This document shows, piece by piece, positions 1-8,254 of a stretch of 64,000 bases of DNA. Both the position numbers and the translations under genes were made by a program. The notes below the pieces were generated by a model that searched no databases, was not told where the DNA came from, and saw only the letters and a program-made list of their open reading frames with translations. The stretch's first letter is position 1. Each line of letters starts with the position of its first letter. Origin of the DNA: an uncultured Eubacteriales bacterium (lineage in GTDB: Bacteria > Bacillota > Clostridia > Oscillospirales > Acutalibacteraceae). The stretch lies in contig CAKSST010000004.1 in the NCBI GenBank assembly GCA_934489895.1, forward strand, positions 57,157-121,156. Reading direction: 5' to 3'.

Positions 1-866
1 TTGTTTTGACAGTAATCGGCAAGCTCAAACTTTGTGTCGGCAATGTTTTCTAATGTTTTAAAGGTTTCAAGATGCTGTGCGCCAACCGAGGTTATAACAG
101 CAAAAGAGGGATTTGCAATTTTGCAGAGCTCTTTTATATCACCCTTGTTTTTTGCGCCCATTTCACAAACAAAAACCTGAGTGTCGCGCTTTAATTGCTC
201 ACGCACCGTTCTTACAACGCCCATAGGGGTGTTAAAGCTCTGCGGTGTTGTTAATACGTTGTATTTTTCCGAAAGCAATTCACCGAGAATTTGCTTAACG
301 CTTGTTTTGCCAAAGCTGCCTGTAACACCAATAACCTTAAGTGTGTTTGAATTTTTAAGTATTCTTTTTGCATCGTTTATAAAATGCCTTGCAATCAGCT
401 TTTCAAACGGGGTGGTAACCAGCCACAAAAGCAGGGCAAAAATGGGTGTGCAAAAGCAAAAAATAGCGGTAATATACAAGCAAATGTCGGCATCAAAAAT
501 AAAGCCTACAGCACAAAGCGCCGCTAATACAATTATGCTTGCTGCAAAATAACGCTTTACACGTGAGGTAAAAACGAGCGGCTTTACAGCCTTTTTTTGT
601 TGGCATATATTGGTTAATGCTTTAATTGCTGCGGTAAAAGCACCTAAAACCAAAGCCGGTGTATAAGCTTTAAGTGCGCACAGTAAAACAGTAAGCGCAA
701 GAGTAAGCGCGTTCAAAACAAAGCCGTGCATTAAATTGGATTTAAGCCATTTTAAATAACGCGACGGAAAGTATGAGTTTTGCTGCAGCATATGCGCGTG
801 ATGAATGAGTGAAAAAACTGATGCCGCGCCAAAAAGCAAAATATTAAAAAGCAAAAATAAATTCAC
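1..866 (-). CDS. MurF-like Mur ligase with N-terminal membrane domain (partial, C-terminus beyond window)
   Basis: Read on the minus strand from a GTG at 866, with an AAGGAG ribosome site a few bases upstream and 11 bp after the stop of the hydrolase gene. About 288 codons are open to the window edge. The first ~150 residues hold several hydrophobic segments. A Mur ligase core follows, with the P-loop VIGVTGSFGKTS and a downstream EMGAKNKGDI segment typical of MurF (the ligase adding D-Ala-D-Ala to UDP-MurNAc-tripeptide). Ordinary MurF is soluble; membrane-fused forms occur in Clostridia, so this may be a paralogue acting at the membrane rather than the essential MurF. The substrate-binding C-terminus is not visible. 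The family call is firm; the exact substrate is inferred. Confidence 0.8.
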   Translation of the reverse strand, partial: MNLFLLFNILLFGAASVFSLIHHAHMLQQNSYFPSRYLKWLKSNLMHGFVLNALTLALTVLLCALKAYTPALVLGAFTAAIKALTNICQQKKAVKPLVFTSRVKRYFAASIIVLAALCAVGFIFDADICLYITAIFCFCTPIFALLLWLVTTPFEKLIARHFINDAKRILKNSNTLKVIGVTGSFGKTSVKQILGELLSEKYNVLTTPQSFNTPMGVVRTVREQLKRDTQVFVCEMGAKNKGDIKELCKIANPSFAVITSVGAQHLETFKTLENIADTKFELADYCQN

Positions 867-877
867 AGTAAACTCCT

Positions 878-1639
878 TTATTTAAGCAAAAAGTTTTCCA
901 ATATGGCGTGCGTTTCAAACGGTTTTTCCAAGAAACTGAAATGTCCTGCGTTCTTAATTGTACAAAGACCGCAGTCGGGAATAAGTTTTTCAATTTTTTT
1001 TGCATCTGCAATGGGTGTATCGGTGTCGTTTTCACCCCAGATAAGCAGTGTTGGGGAAGAAATTCCGGGCAACAGACTGCAAACATCTGTATTAACGACA
1101 TTAACCATTGTTTTGCGTAAAACAGGGTTTGCCGCTGCATAGTCAGCCGATCCGAAATGCGCTTGGATTTTTTGCAAAACATCGCCGCTGAAATTTTTGA
1201 TAACAGGGGCGCATAAAACCTTTTTGCAAGCCTTAAAGGTTTTTATTTTAATGCGTGTTTTGAGCGGTTTTTTGCCTACAACACCCGCACTGTCGAAAAG
1301 CACAGTCTTTTTGGGACTTATAAGCTTTGAGCCCGCCATGTAAAGAATTATCCTGCCACCGTGTGAATGGCCAATAAAATAATCAACATCAAGCTGCAGC
1401 TTTTGTATAAACTTCAGTACAAAATCAGAGTAATCGGCAACCGTCCAGGGTGTGTCCATAATACCGCTTTTGCCGCAACCAGGAAAATCCGGAGCAACAA
1501 AGCGCAAACGGTCACAAAAACGGTCAACTATACCGCAATACAAATCGCTGCGAGAACCCCAACCGTGCAACATTAAAACGGTGGGGCCGCAGCCTTTGTC
1601 TATGTAGTTTATTTTTATGCCGTCAATTTCGCAAACCAA
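878..1639 (-). CDS. alpha/beta hydrolase
   Basis: A 253-residue alpha/beta-hydrolase-fold protein. The oxyanion-side HGWG lies near residue 25, the nucleophile elbow GHSHGG near 90, the acid in GENDTD near 205, and the catalytic His in NAGHFSF near 233, so the Ser/Asp/His triad is complete. The start is a TTG about 9 bases after a GAGGAG site; no in-frame ATG competes. No signal peptide is visible, so it is probably cytoplasmic. It lies 47 bp after the pyrophosphatase gene and 11 bp before the MurF-like gene, probably in one minus-strand operon. The substrate cannot be told from the sequence; esters or lipid-like molecules are the usual range of this fold. Confidence 0.85.
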   Translation of the reverse strand: MVCEIDGIKINYIDKGCGPTVLMLHGWGSRSDLYCGIVDRFCDRLRFVAPDFPGCGKSGIMDTPWTVADYSDFVLKFIQKLQLDVDYFIGHSHGGRIILYMAGSKLISPKKTVLFDSAGVVGKKPLKTRIKIKTFKACKKVLCAPVIKNFSGDVLQKIQAHFGSADYAAANPVLRKTMVNVVNTDVCSLLPGISSPTLLIWGENDTDTPIADAKKIEKLIPDCGLCTIKNAGHFSFLEKPFETHAILENFLLK

Positions 1640-1686
1640 TGCCGTTTTCTCCTCAATTTTAAAGATGATATCCTTAATATTATATG

Positions 1687-2220
1687 CTATTTGTTTTCAA
1701 AAAGCTCTTTGTAGCTGTTAATTGCGTTTTGAATAATAAATTTTGCTTCCTCGGCGCCCTGCACTTCTTTAATGGCGGTTTCCTTGCCCTCAAGCTCCTT
1801 ATAAACCTTAAAAAAATGTGACATTTCCTGGAAAATGTGGGAGGGTATCTGAGAAATGTCCTTGTAGGAATTATATGTTGGGTCGTTAAAGGGGATAGCA
1901 ATAATTTTTTCGTCGCGTCTGCCTGCGTCAATCATCGATATAATACCGATTGGATAACATCTTACGGTGGTCATCGGATGCATAGGCTCAGAGCAAAGCA
2001 CTAAAACGTCCAGCGGGTCAAAGTCGTCCGCGTAGGTAAGCGGTATAAAACCGTAGTTTGCGGGATAGTGGGTAGATGTGTAAAGAATTCTGTCAAGGAT
2101 AAGCAGACCTGTATCTTTATCAAGCTCATATTTACAGCGGCTGCCTTTAGAAATTTCAACAACTGCAATAAAGTCATCACATTTAATTCTGTCTTTACTC
2201 ATATTGTGCCAGATTGACAT
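1687..2220 (-). CDS. ppa: soluble inorganic pyrophosphatase (family I)
   Basis: A 177-residue family I inorganic pyrophosphatase that hydrolyses PPi to two phosphates in the cytoplasm and pulls biosynthetic reactions forward. The metal-binding signature appears as DDFDPLDVLVL (family D-x-D-P-x-D), preceded by the YPANYGFIP substrate-site segment. Length is normal for the bacterial enzyme. It is first in a minus-strand run with the hydrolase and MurF-like genes. A near-consensus promoter lies upstream at 2256-2284. An internal Met (MSKDRIKC) six codons in is an alternative start. Confidence 0.93.
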   Translation of the reverse strand: MSIWHNMSKDRIKCDDFIAVVEISKGSRCKYELDKDTGLLILDRILYTSTHYPANYGFIPLTYADDFDPLDVLVLCSEPMHPMTTVRCYPIGIISMIDAGRRDEKIIAIPFNDPTYNSYKDISQIPSHIFQEMSHFFKVYKELEGKETAIKEVQGAEEAKFIIQNAINSYKELFENK

Positions 2221-2255
2221 AAAAAAGCACCGCCCATTAAAAAATATTTCATTTA

Positions 2256-2284
2256 ATTATCGCACAAGTTTTGCCTACTGTCAA
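2256..2284 (-). promoter_or_regulatory. sigma-A promoter of the pyrophosphatase operon
   Basis: On the minus strand TTGACA (2284-2279) is separated by 17 bases from GATAAT (2261-2256), 36 bp before the ppa start. It is a close match to the vegetative consensus. Confidence 0.7.
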
Positions 2285-2344
2285 TAAAATAAGCAGAATA
2301 TTAAAAACAGCCTGTATATATTTATATACTATAGCACTTTGTTG

Positions 2345-2373
2345 TTGAATTAAATAATTCGGCGTGTTATAAT
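2345..2373 (+). promoter_or_regulatory. sigma-A promoter upstream of the AGCS symporter operon
   Basis: TTGAAT (2345-2350), 17-base spacer, TATAAT (2368-2373), 26 bp before the symporter start. It probably drives the long plus-strand run that follows. Confidence 0.65.
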
Positions 2374-2399
2374 ACCTTGATGAATGGCGGGCTTTATGA

Positions 2400-3794
2400 A
2401 TGTTTGATGGCGTCACTGAATGTTTAGAGAGAATAATCTCGGTTTTATGGGGTCCTGCAACTGTTATATTGTTTTTGGCGGTAGGCGCCTATTTCAGCAT
2501 AAGGCTGGGCGTTCCGCAACTGCTGCGTATAAAATTATGGCTTATATCACCGCTTAAAACTCTGTTTGGCAAACGCAAAAGCAATAAAGGCGTGCTGTGC
2601 ACAGTGCTTGCGGCAACTGCGGGCACAGGTAACATTGTTGGTGTTGCCGCCGCTCTTATGGCGGGCGGTGCGGGCTCGGTTTTCTGGATGTGGGTGTCAG
2701 CGTTTTTTGGTATGGCGCTGGGGTTTTCTGAAAACGTGCTGGGCTTTTATTATCGCAAACATCAAAACGGCGGCGGTTTTTCGGGAAGCGCCGCATTTTA
2801 TATAGAAAAAGGCTTAAAATCAAAACCGCTTGCAATACTGTTTAACATTGCTTGTGCGTTGGCTGCTTTCGGCATAGGTAATTTAACGCAGGGCAATTCA
2901 TTGGTTGGCGGTATTTCGGCTGTGGCAAATGATATTGGAGTACCTTTTGGCAGCAAAAATGCGTTATTTGCAGGTATTGCTGTAGCCGCTTTAGCAGCTC
3001 CTGTAATACTTGGCGGTAAAGACCGTATAGCCAAAACGGCAGAGCGTATAGTGCCTGCGGCAGTGGTTGCGTTTTTGGCAGTAAGCGTTATTATAGTTGG
3101 GCTTAATTATAAAAGGATAATACCCTCAATTACAGCAATATTGTATGACGCTTTTGATTTTAAATCAGCAATGGGCGGCGCGGTAGGCTTTTGTATATCA
3201 AAAGCGATGCGCGTGGGCTTGTCAAGGGGACTGTTCTCTCACGAGGCGGGCATGGGCACATCGGTTTTTATACATGCGTCGGCAAAAAGCGACAGCCCGA
3301 CAGAAACAGGTTTTTTCAGTATGTTTGAGGTGTTTGTTGATACTGTTGTGGTATGCACCTTAACCGCTTTGGTGATACTTACAAGCGGTGTTTATGATAA
3401 TAAGACGCCAATTACCAACGCGGCACAGCTTGTATCGGCGGCATTTTCTTCAGTATTAGGTGATGCCGGCAGCATATTTGTTGCGATATTGCTTTTTGTG
3501 TTTGCGTTTGCAACGATTCTTGGCTGGGGCTGTTTTGGCCAGACAGCGCTTAGCTGTGTGACTAAAAGAGTTTTGCCGTATAAAATTGTATATATTGCGG
3601 CGATACCGCTTGGCTGTGTGCTCCAAATGCAGTTTTGCTGGTATTTATCGGATATTTTAAATTGGGTTATGGCAATACTTAATGTTTTTGCAATAACCGT
3701 GTTATCAAAAAAGGTGTTTGAAATTTCGAAAGATAACCTTGGGAAAGGAATAAGGATTAAAAATGGGACAAAAAAGGGTAGCGGCAATACATGA
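2400..3794 (+). CDS. AGCS-family sodium:alanine/glycine symporter
   Basis: A 464-residue, strongly hydrophobic protein with about ten or eleven membrane segments. The AGCS pattern includes a conserved TAGTGNIVGVA segment near residue 75, a GGAGSVFWMWVSAFFGM segment, and GLSRGLFSHEAGMGT near 275. These proteins import alanine or glycine with Na+. The length is normal. The gene overlaps the start of the pyridoxal kinase gene by 32 bp, which suggests translational coupling. The transported amino acid is inferred from family only. Confidence 0.9.
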   Translation: MFDGVTECLERIISVLWGPATVILFLAVGAYFSIRLGVPQLLRIKLWLISPLKTLFGKRKSNKGVLCTVLAATAGTGNIVGVAAALMAGGAGSVFWMWVSAFFGMALGFSENVLGFYYRKHQNGGGFSGSAAFYIEKGLKSKPLAILFNIACALAAFGIGNLTQGNSLVGGISAVANDIGVPFGSKNALFAGIAVAALAAPVILGGKDRIAKTAERIVPAAVVAFLAVSVIIVGLNYKRIIPSITAILYDAFDFKSAMGGAVGFCISKAMRVGLSRGLFSHEAGMGTSVFIHASAKSDSPTETGFFSMFEVFVDTVVVCTLTALVILTSGVYDNKTPITNAAQLVSAAFSSVLGDAGSIFVAILLFVFAFATILGWGCFGQTALSCVTKRVLPYKIVYIAAIPLGCVLQMQFCWYLSDILNWVMAILNVFAITVLSKKVFEISKDNLGKGIRIKNGTKKGSGNT

Positions 3795-4608
3795 TATTTC
3801 CTGTTTCGGTAAATGCTCACTTACTGTGGCATTGCCTATTATTTCTGCTGCAGGAATAGAAACCTCTGTTATTCCCACAGCGGTGCTTTCAACTCATACG
3901 GCAGATATTTTTAAAAACTTTACCTTTCGCGATTTGACCGATGACCTTCTTGAAATAGCAAAGCATTGGAATTCAATGAATCTTCACTTTGATGCAATAT
4001 ACACAGGATATTTAGGCTCTATCGAGCAGATAGATATTGTTGCACAGATGATTAATCTTATAAAATCTGATGACACAAGAATAGTAATTGACCCCGTTAT
4101 GGCAGACCACGGTAAGCTTTACACCTGCTTTTCAAGCGATTTTCCAAAAGCTATGGCGCGTCTTTGCAGCAAGGCTGACGTTATTATTCCTAATATGACC
4201 GAAGCTGCTTTTCTGCTTGGCGAGGATTATACTCAAGGTCCATATGACCGTGAGTATTGTGATAATCTTGCGCAAAGGCTTTGTAAAAATCTCGGCGCAA
4301 AACAAGCGGTTGTAACAGGTGTTTATTTTGACAATAAAAAGCTGGGCGCCGCCTGCTTTGACGGCATCACAACAAAGTTTGTAATGAAAGAACGTATTGA
4401 AAAGCTGTATCACGGTACGGGTGATGTTTTCGGCAGCGCGCTTGTGGCCGCACTTGTAAGGGGACAGTCCCTAAAGACGGCTACCAAAACAGCGGTAGAT
4501 TTCACCTGTGCTTCAATTGAGCGCACAATTAATGAAAATCCCCAAAGGGAATACGGCGTAAATTTTGAGGGTGAATTGCCCTCGCTTATAAAAAAGTTGG
4601 GCATATAA
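3763..4608 (+). CDS. pyridoxal/pyridoxamine kinase (PdxK/PdxY type)
   Basis: A 281-residue ribokinase-fold enzyme that phosphorylates B6 vitamers in the cytoplasm. Diagnostic segments are HDISCFGKCSLTVALP at the N-terminus, VIDPVMADHGKLY near 110, VIIPNMTEA near 143, and a C-terminal GTGDVFGSAL anion-hole motif in which the Asp is the catalytic base. A GGAAAGGA site precedes the ATG inside the end of the symporter gene. The next gene starts one base after its stop. The choice between pyridoxal and pyridoxamine as main substrate is not resolved. Confidence 0.9.
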   Translation: MGQKRVAAIHDISCFGKCSLTVALPIISAAGIETSVIPTAVLSTHTADIFKNFTFRDLTDDLLEIAKHWNSMNLHFDAIYTGYLGSIEQIDIVAQMINLIKSDDTRIVIDPVMADHGKLYTCFSSDFPKAMARLCSKADVIIPNMTEAAFLLGEDYTQGPYDREYCDNLAQRLCKNLGAKQAVVTGVYFDNKKLGAACFDGITTKFVMKERIEKLYHGTGDVFGSALVAALVRGQSLKTATKTAVDFTCASIERTINENPQREYGVNFEGELPSLIKKLGI

Positions 4609-4609
4609 A

Positions 4610-5299
4610 ATGGAAGCTTTTTATGAAAGAACACAAAGCGTGCTGGGTGAGCTTGGACTGCAAAGCGTTAAAACCGCAAAGGTGGCGGTTATAGGTTTGG
4701 GCGGTGTAGGCTCATATCTTGCAGAAGCGCTTGCGCGCTGCGGCATGGGGGAGCTTGTGCTTATTGACGGCGACAGGGTTGTACAGAGCAACATTAACCG
4801 TCAGCTTTATGCTTTGAACAGCACGGTTGATAAATATAAAAGCGATGTTGCAAAACAACGCGTTGCAGATATTAATCCTGCCGCAAAGGTTACCGCTTGG
4901 GCGGAATTTGTAAATGCCGATAATATTGAAAGCTTTGGCTTGGATACTTGCGATTATATTGCCGATGCAATTGACAGCGTTGCCGACAAGACTGCAATAA
5001 TTGCTTTCGCAAAAAGTAAAAATATTCCAGTTATAAGCTGTATGGGAACGGGTAATAAGCTTAATCCGCAACAGCTTTCGGTGACAGATATAAGTAAAAC
5101 CACTGTTTGCCCTTTGGCACGTGCCGTGCGCTGCGCATTAAGAAAAAAGGGTATAACAAAAGGGGTAAAAACGGTATTTTCTATCGAACAGCCCATAAAA
5201 AACAATGACGGACACATCGGCAGTGTTTCCTTTGTGCCGTCATCAGCAGGCTTGCTAATGGCTTCAGTAATAATAAAAGAATTAGCGAATATTGAATAA
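4610..5299 (+). CDS. tcdA: tRNA threonylcarbamoyladenosine dehydratase (TcdA/CsdL, ThiF/E1-like)
   Basis: A 229-residue E1-like adenylating enzyme. It has the nucleotide-binding GLGGVGSYLAEAL near residue 27, then DGDRVVQSNINRQL typical of the ThiF/MoeB/TcdA superfamily. TcdA converts t6A37 of tRNAs to its cyclic form in an ATP-dependent reaction. The N-terminal FYERTQSVLG and the absence of a zinc-binding Cys pair or rhodanese domain favour TcdA over ThiF/MoeB. One base separates it from the kinase gene. Confidence 0.85.
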   Translation: MEAFYERTQSVLGELGLQSVKTAKVAVIGLGGVGSYLAEALARCGMGELVLIDGDRVVQSNINRQLYALNSTVDKYKSDVAKQRVADINPAAKVTAWAEFVNADNIESFGLDTCDYIADAIDSVADKTAIIAFAKSKNIPVISCMGTGNKLNPQQLSVTDISKTTVCPLARAVRCALRKKGITKGVKTVFSIEQPIKNNDGHIGSVSFVPSSAGLLMASVIIKELANIE

Positions 5300-5322
5300 C
5301 TTTATTGAAAGGACGGTCTATT

Positions 5323-6129
5323 ATGTCAGATTTACGGCCGCTCGGTATATTTGATTCCGGTCTTGGTGGACTTACTGTCGTGAGGGAAATTATAAAGTTT
5401 ATGCCAAGTGAAAGCATAGTATATTTCGGCGATACAGGCAGAGTGCCTTATGGTACAAGAAGTGAAGACACAATAGTAAAATACGCCCGACAGGATGAGA
5501 AATTTTTGCTTGATAAGGGCGCAAAAGCAGTTGTTGCCGCTTGCGGAACGGTAAGCTCGGTGGCCGCCTTTACGGGGGAAGAGCTACCTGTTCCTTTCTT
5601 TGAGGTGGTTTCCTGTGCGGCAACTGCTGCGGTACAAAACACCAAAAACGGTAAAATCGGTGTACTGGGTACTCCCGCTACAATACGCAGTACCGCTCAT
5701 AAAGAAAAAATAAGTAAAATAAATCCTGATATACAGGTTGCGGTATCACCCTGTCCGCTGTTTGTACCGCTTGTTGAAAACGGATGGACATCTGAATATG
5801 ACCCGCTTGTAAAGGAAACGGCACGCAGATATTTATTGCCTTTAATACAGGCAAATGTTGATACGGTTATTTTGGGCTGTACACATTATCCCGTGTTAAG
5901 CAATGTTATATCGGCGGTTATGGGTGAGGGTGTTACTCTAATAAACCCGGGCATTGCAGTAGCGCAGTCGGTAAAGGACTATCTTACAGAGCATAATATG
6001 TGCGCAAATAATGAAAATCCCACAAGAAACTATTTTGTTTCAGATTGCACGGCGGATTTTGAACGGCAGGCATCGGTATTGCTGGCAACAGATAAAATAA
6101 TAGCTGAACAGGTAGAATTAAATGCTTAA
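5323..6129 (+). CDS. murI: glutamate racemase
   Basis: A 268-residue cofactor-independent racemase that supplies D-glutamate for peptidoglycan. The N-terminus GIFDSGLGGLTV and FGDTGRVPYG are characteristic. The two catalytic cysteines are Cys74 (in AACGTVSS) and Cys186 (in LGCTHYP). The first motif is usually A-C-N-T; here Asn is replaced by Gly. The ATG at 5323, preceded by AAAGGA, is preferred to a TTG 18 bases upstream that overlaps the ribosome site. The gene overlaps the next one by 8 bases. Confidence 0.92.
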   Translation: MSDLRPLGIFDSGLGGLTVVREIIKFMPSESIVYFGDTGRVPYGTRSEDTIVKYARQDEKFLLDKGAKAVVAACGTVSSVAAFTGEELPVPFFEVVSCAATAAVQNTKNGKIGVLGTPATIRSTAHKEKISKINPDIQVAVSPCPLFVPLVENGWTSEYDPLVKETARRYLLPLIQANVDTVILGCTHYPVLSNVISAVMGEGVTLINPGIAVAQSVKDYLTEHNMCANNENPTRNYFVSDCTADFERQASVLLATDKIIAEQVELNA

Positions 6130-6547
6130 AAATGTTTTGATAAAAATTAAAGGGACAAACACGGCTGAGGGCAATGCCGATAATGTTGAGTTTACAACAG
6201 AAGGCAAGCTTGGCGAAAAAGAAGGCAAGATGTACATCCTTTATGAAGAGGAAGAAAGCATCGGCGCCAGCGGGGTGAAAACAATGTTAAAGGTTGACTC
6301 CGACCGTCAGGTTATACTGCAACGCAGCGGTGCACTCAACAGCCGTATGATAATTGAAAAAGGACAGCGCCATAACTGCTGCTACAGCACCGTACAGGGT
6401 GATGTAATGGTTGGCGTTTTCGGTGAAGCCATAAAAAGCGAACTGGACGATGACGGCGGCAAGCTTTACATGAGATACACAGTGGATGTAAATATGGGAC
6501 TTATTTCACGTAATGAAATAGAAATTTCGGTTAAAGAGGTCAAATGA
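6122..6547 (+). CDS. DUF1934 / YwiB-like beta-barrel protein
   Basis: A 141-residue small soluble protein rich in beta strands. Its sequence and position immediately upstream of argS match the DUF1934 family (Bacillus subtilis YwiB), which has a lipocalin-like calycin fold. The segments YILYEEEESIG, MLKVDSDRQVILQRSG and the closing YTVDVNMG fit. The biochemical function of this family is not established. It overlaps murI by 8 bp and ends one base before the argS ATG, so translation is probably coupled. Confidence 0.8.
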   Translation: MLKNVLIKIKGTNTAEGNADNVEFTTEGKLGEKEGKMYILYEEEESIGASGVKTMLKVDSDRQVILQRSGALNSRMIIEKGQRHNCCYSTVQGDVMVGVFGEAIKSELDDDGGKLYMRYTVDVNMGLISRNEIEISVKEVK

Positions 6548-6548
6548 G

Positions 6549-8225
6549 ATGTCTAAAATATCAGCAATTGCAAAAGAACAAATTAAAAACTGCATAAAAA
6601 GCGCGGCTGTGGCTGCCTTTAATACCGAAAATGAGCTTAATGACTTTTTGGTTGAGGTTCCGTCTGACCGTAGACACGGCGACCTTGCTGTTAACGCTGC
6701 TCTTGTGTGGGCAAAGGCGTTACGCAAAGCACCGCGCGATATAGCCGCAGATATCGTAGAAAACGCACAGCTTGACGGCACTTATATTGACCGCCTTGAA
6801 ATAGCAGGCCCGGGATTTATAAACATCTTTCTTTCGGACAAGTATTATGCCGACATTGTTGAGGATGTTTTGCAAAAAGGTGCAGATTACGGCAAAAGCG
6901 ATTACGGCGAGGGCAAGCGTATTCTGGTTGAGTTTGTTTCGGCAAACCCCACAGGACCTATGCATATAGGTAATGCTCGCGGCGGCGCTCTTGGTGACTG
7001 CCTTGCAGCCGTATTGGAAGCAGCGGGATATTATGTAGAAAGAGAGTTCTACATTAATGATGCCGGTAACCAGATTGAAAAATTCGCCCAATCTTTAAAC
7101 TGCAGATATCTGCAGCTGTACAAGGATGGCATTGAAATGTCGGAGGAATGGTATCAAGGCGCTGATATTATTGCTCACGCACAAAACTTTGCCAAGGAGT
7201 ACGGCGATAAGTATGTTGAAGTTGATGAGCGGGAAAGAATGGATGCGCTTGTGGCTTTTGCTCTGCCTAAAAATATTGAGGGACTTGAAAATGACCTTAA
7301 AAAATACCGTATTGTTTATGACACCTGGTTTAAAGAAAGCACACTGCATAAAGACGGCTCAGTTGCAGATATAATTGAAAAATTAAAGCAGAGCGGACAT
7401 ACCTATGAGCAGGACGGCGCTTTGTGGTTCAAGGCTACTGATTTCGGCTGCGATAAGGACTTTGTTCTGGTACGTGCAAACTCATTCCCAACATACGTTG
7501 TGCCTGATATTGCTTATCATTATAATAAGCTTGCAATCAGAAATTTTGATGAGGCAATCAATATTCTCGGGGCAGACCATCACGGATATGTGCCCCGCCT
7601 TACCGCAGCGCTCAACGCAATAGGTATCGACGGCAGCCGTCTTTCTGTTGTATTGATGCAAATGGTAAGACTTGTGCGCGGCGGTGAGACCATTAAAGCA
7701 TCAAAGCGTTCGGGCAAAGCGATAACACTTGTAACCCTGCTTGATGAGGTGCCGATTGACGCGGCAAGGTTCTTCTTCAATCTGCGTGAGCCCAACAGCC
7801 ATTTCGATTTTGATTTGGATCTCGCGGTTGAAGAATCAAACCAAAATCCTGTTTATTACGTTCAGTATGCCCACGCAAGAATTTGCTCAATAATGCGCCT
7901 TCTTGCGGCAGAGGGTATTGAAAACAAAACCCCCACTGCACAGCAGTTAAGTTTGCTTAATACTCCCGAGGAACGTGAGCTTATAGCACATATTGCAAAT
8001 CTTACCGATGAAATTGTGCTTTCGGCAAAAACACGTAACCCCACATTGATGACAAGATATGTTATTGACCTTGCAACACTTTTTCACAAGTTCTATAACG
8101 CATGCAGGGTAAAGGGTGAAGATAACTCGCTTATGCAGGCGCGTATTGCTCTTTGCAGTGCGGTTGCAACAGTAATTAAAAATGTGCTCGGTATGCTTAA
8201 AATCGACGCACCTGAAAAAATGTAA
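6549..8225 (+). CDS. argS: arginyl-tRNA synthetase
   Basis: A 558-residue class I aminoacyl-tRNA synthetase that charges tRNA-Arg. The N-terminal ~100 residues form the ArgRS Add-1 domain. The HIGH-type signature appears as PMHIGNARGG near residue 138, and the KMSKS equivalent as KASKRSGKAITL near 380. The C-terminal anticodon-binding region contains the ArgRS-typical YYVQYAHARI and LATLFHKFYNACRV. Length is normal. It sits within the plus-strand housekeeping operon; the next gene begins 29 bp downstream behind a strong AAGGGGG site and no terminator is visible between them. Confidence 0.95.
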   Translation: MSKISAIAKEQIKNCIKSAAVAAFNTENELNDFLVEVPSDRRHGDLAVNAALVWAKALRKAPRDIAADIVENAQLDGTYIDRLEIAGPGFINIFLSDKYYADIVEDVLQKGADYGKSDYGEGKRILVEFVSANPTGPMHIGNARGGALGDCLAAVLEAAGYYVEREFYINDAGNQIEKFAQSLNCRYLQLYKDGIEMSEEWYQGADIIAHAQNFAKEYGDKYVEVDERERMDALVAFALPKNIEGLENDLKKYRIVYDTWFKESTLHKDGSVADIIEKLKQSGHTYEQDGALWFKATDFGCDKDFVLVRANSFPTYVVPDIAYHYNKLAIRNFDEAINILGADHHGYVPRLTAALNAIGIDGSRLSVVLMQMVRLVRGGETIKASKRSGKAITLVTLLDEVPIDAARFFFNLREPNSHFDFDLDLAVEESNQNPVYYVQYAHARICSIMRLLAAEGIENKTPTAQQLSLLNTPEERELIAHIANLTDEIVLSAKTRNPTLMTRYVIDLATLFHKFYNACRVKGEDNSLMQARIALCSAVATVIKNVLGMLKIDAPEKM

Positions 8226-8254
8226 TTATACAATATCCTTAAGGGGGAAAAATT

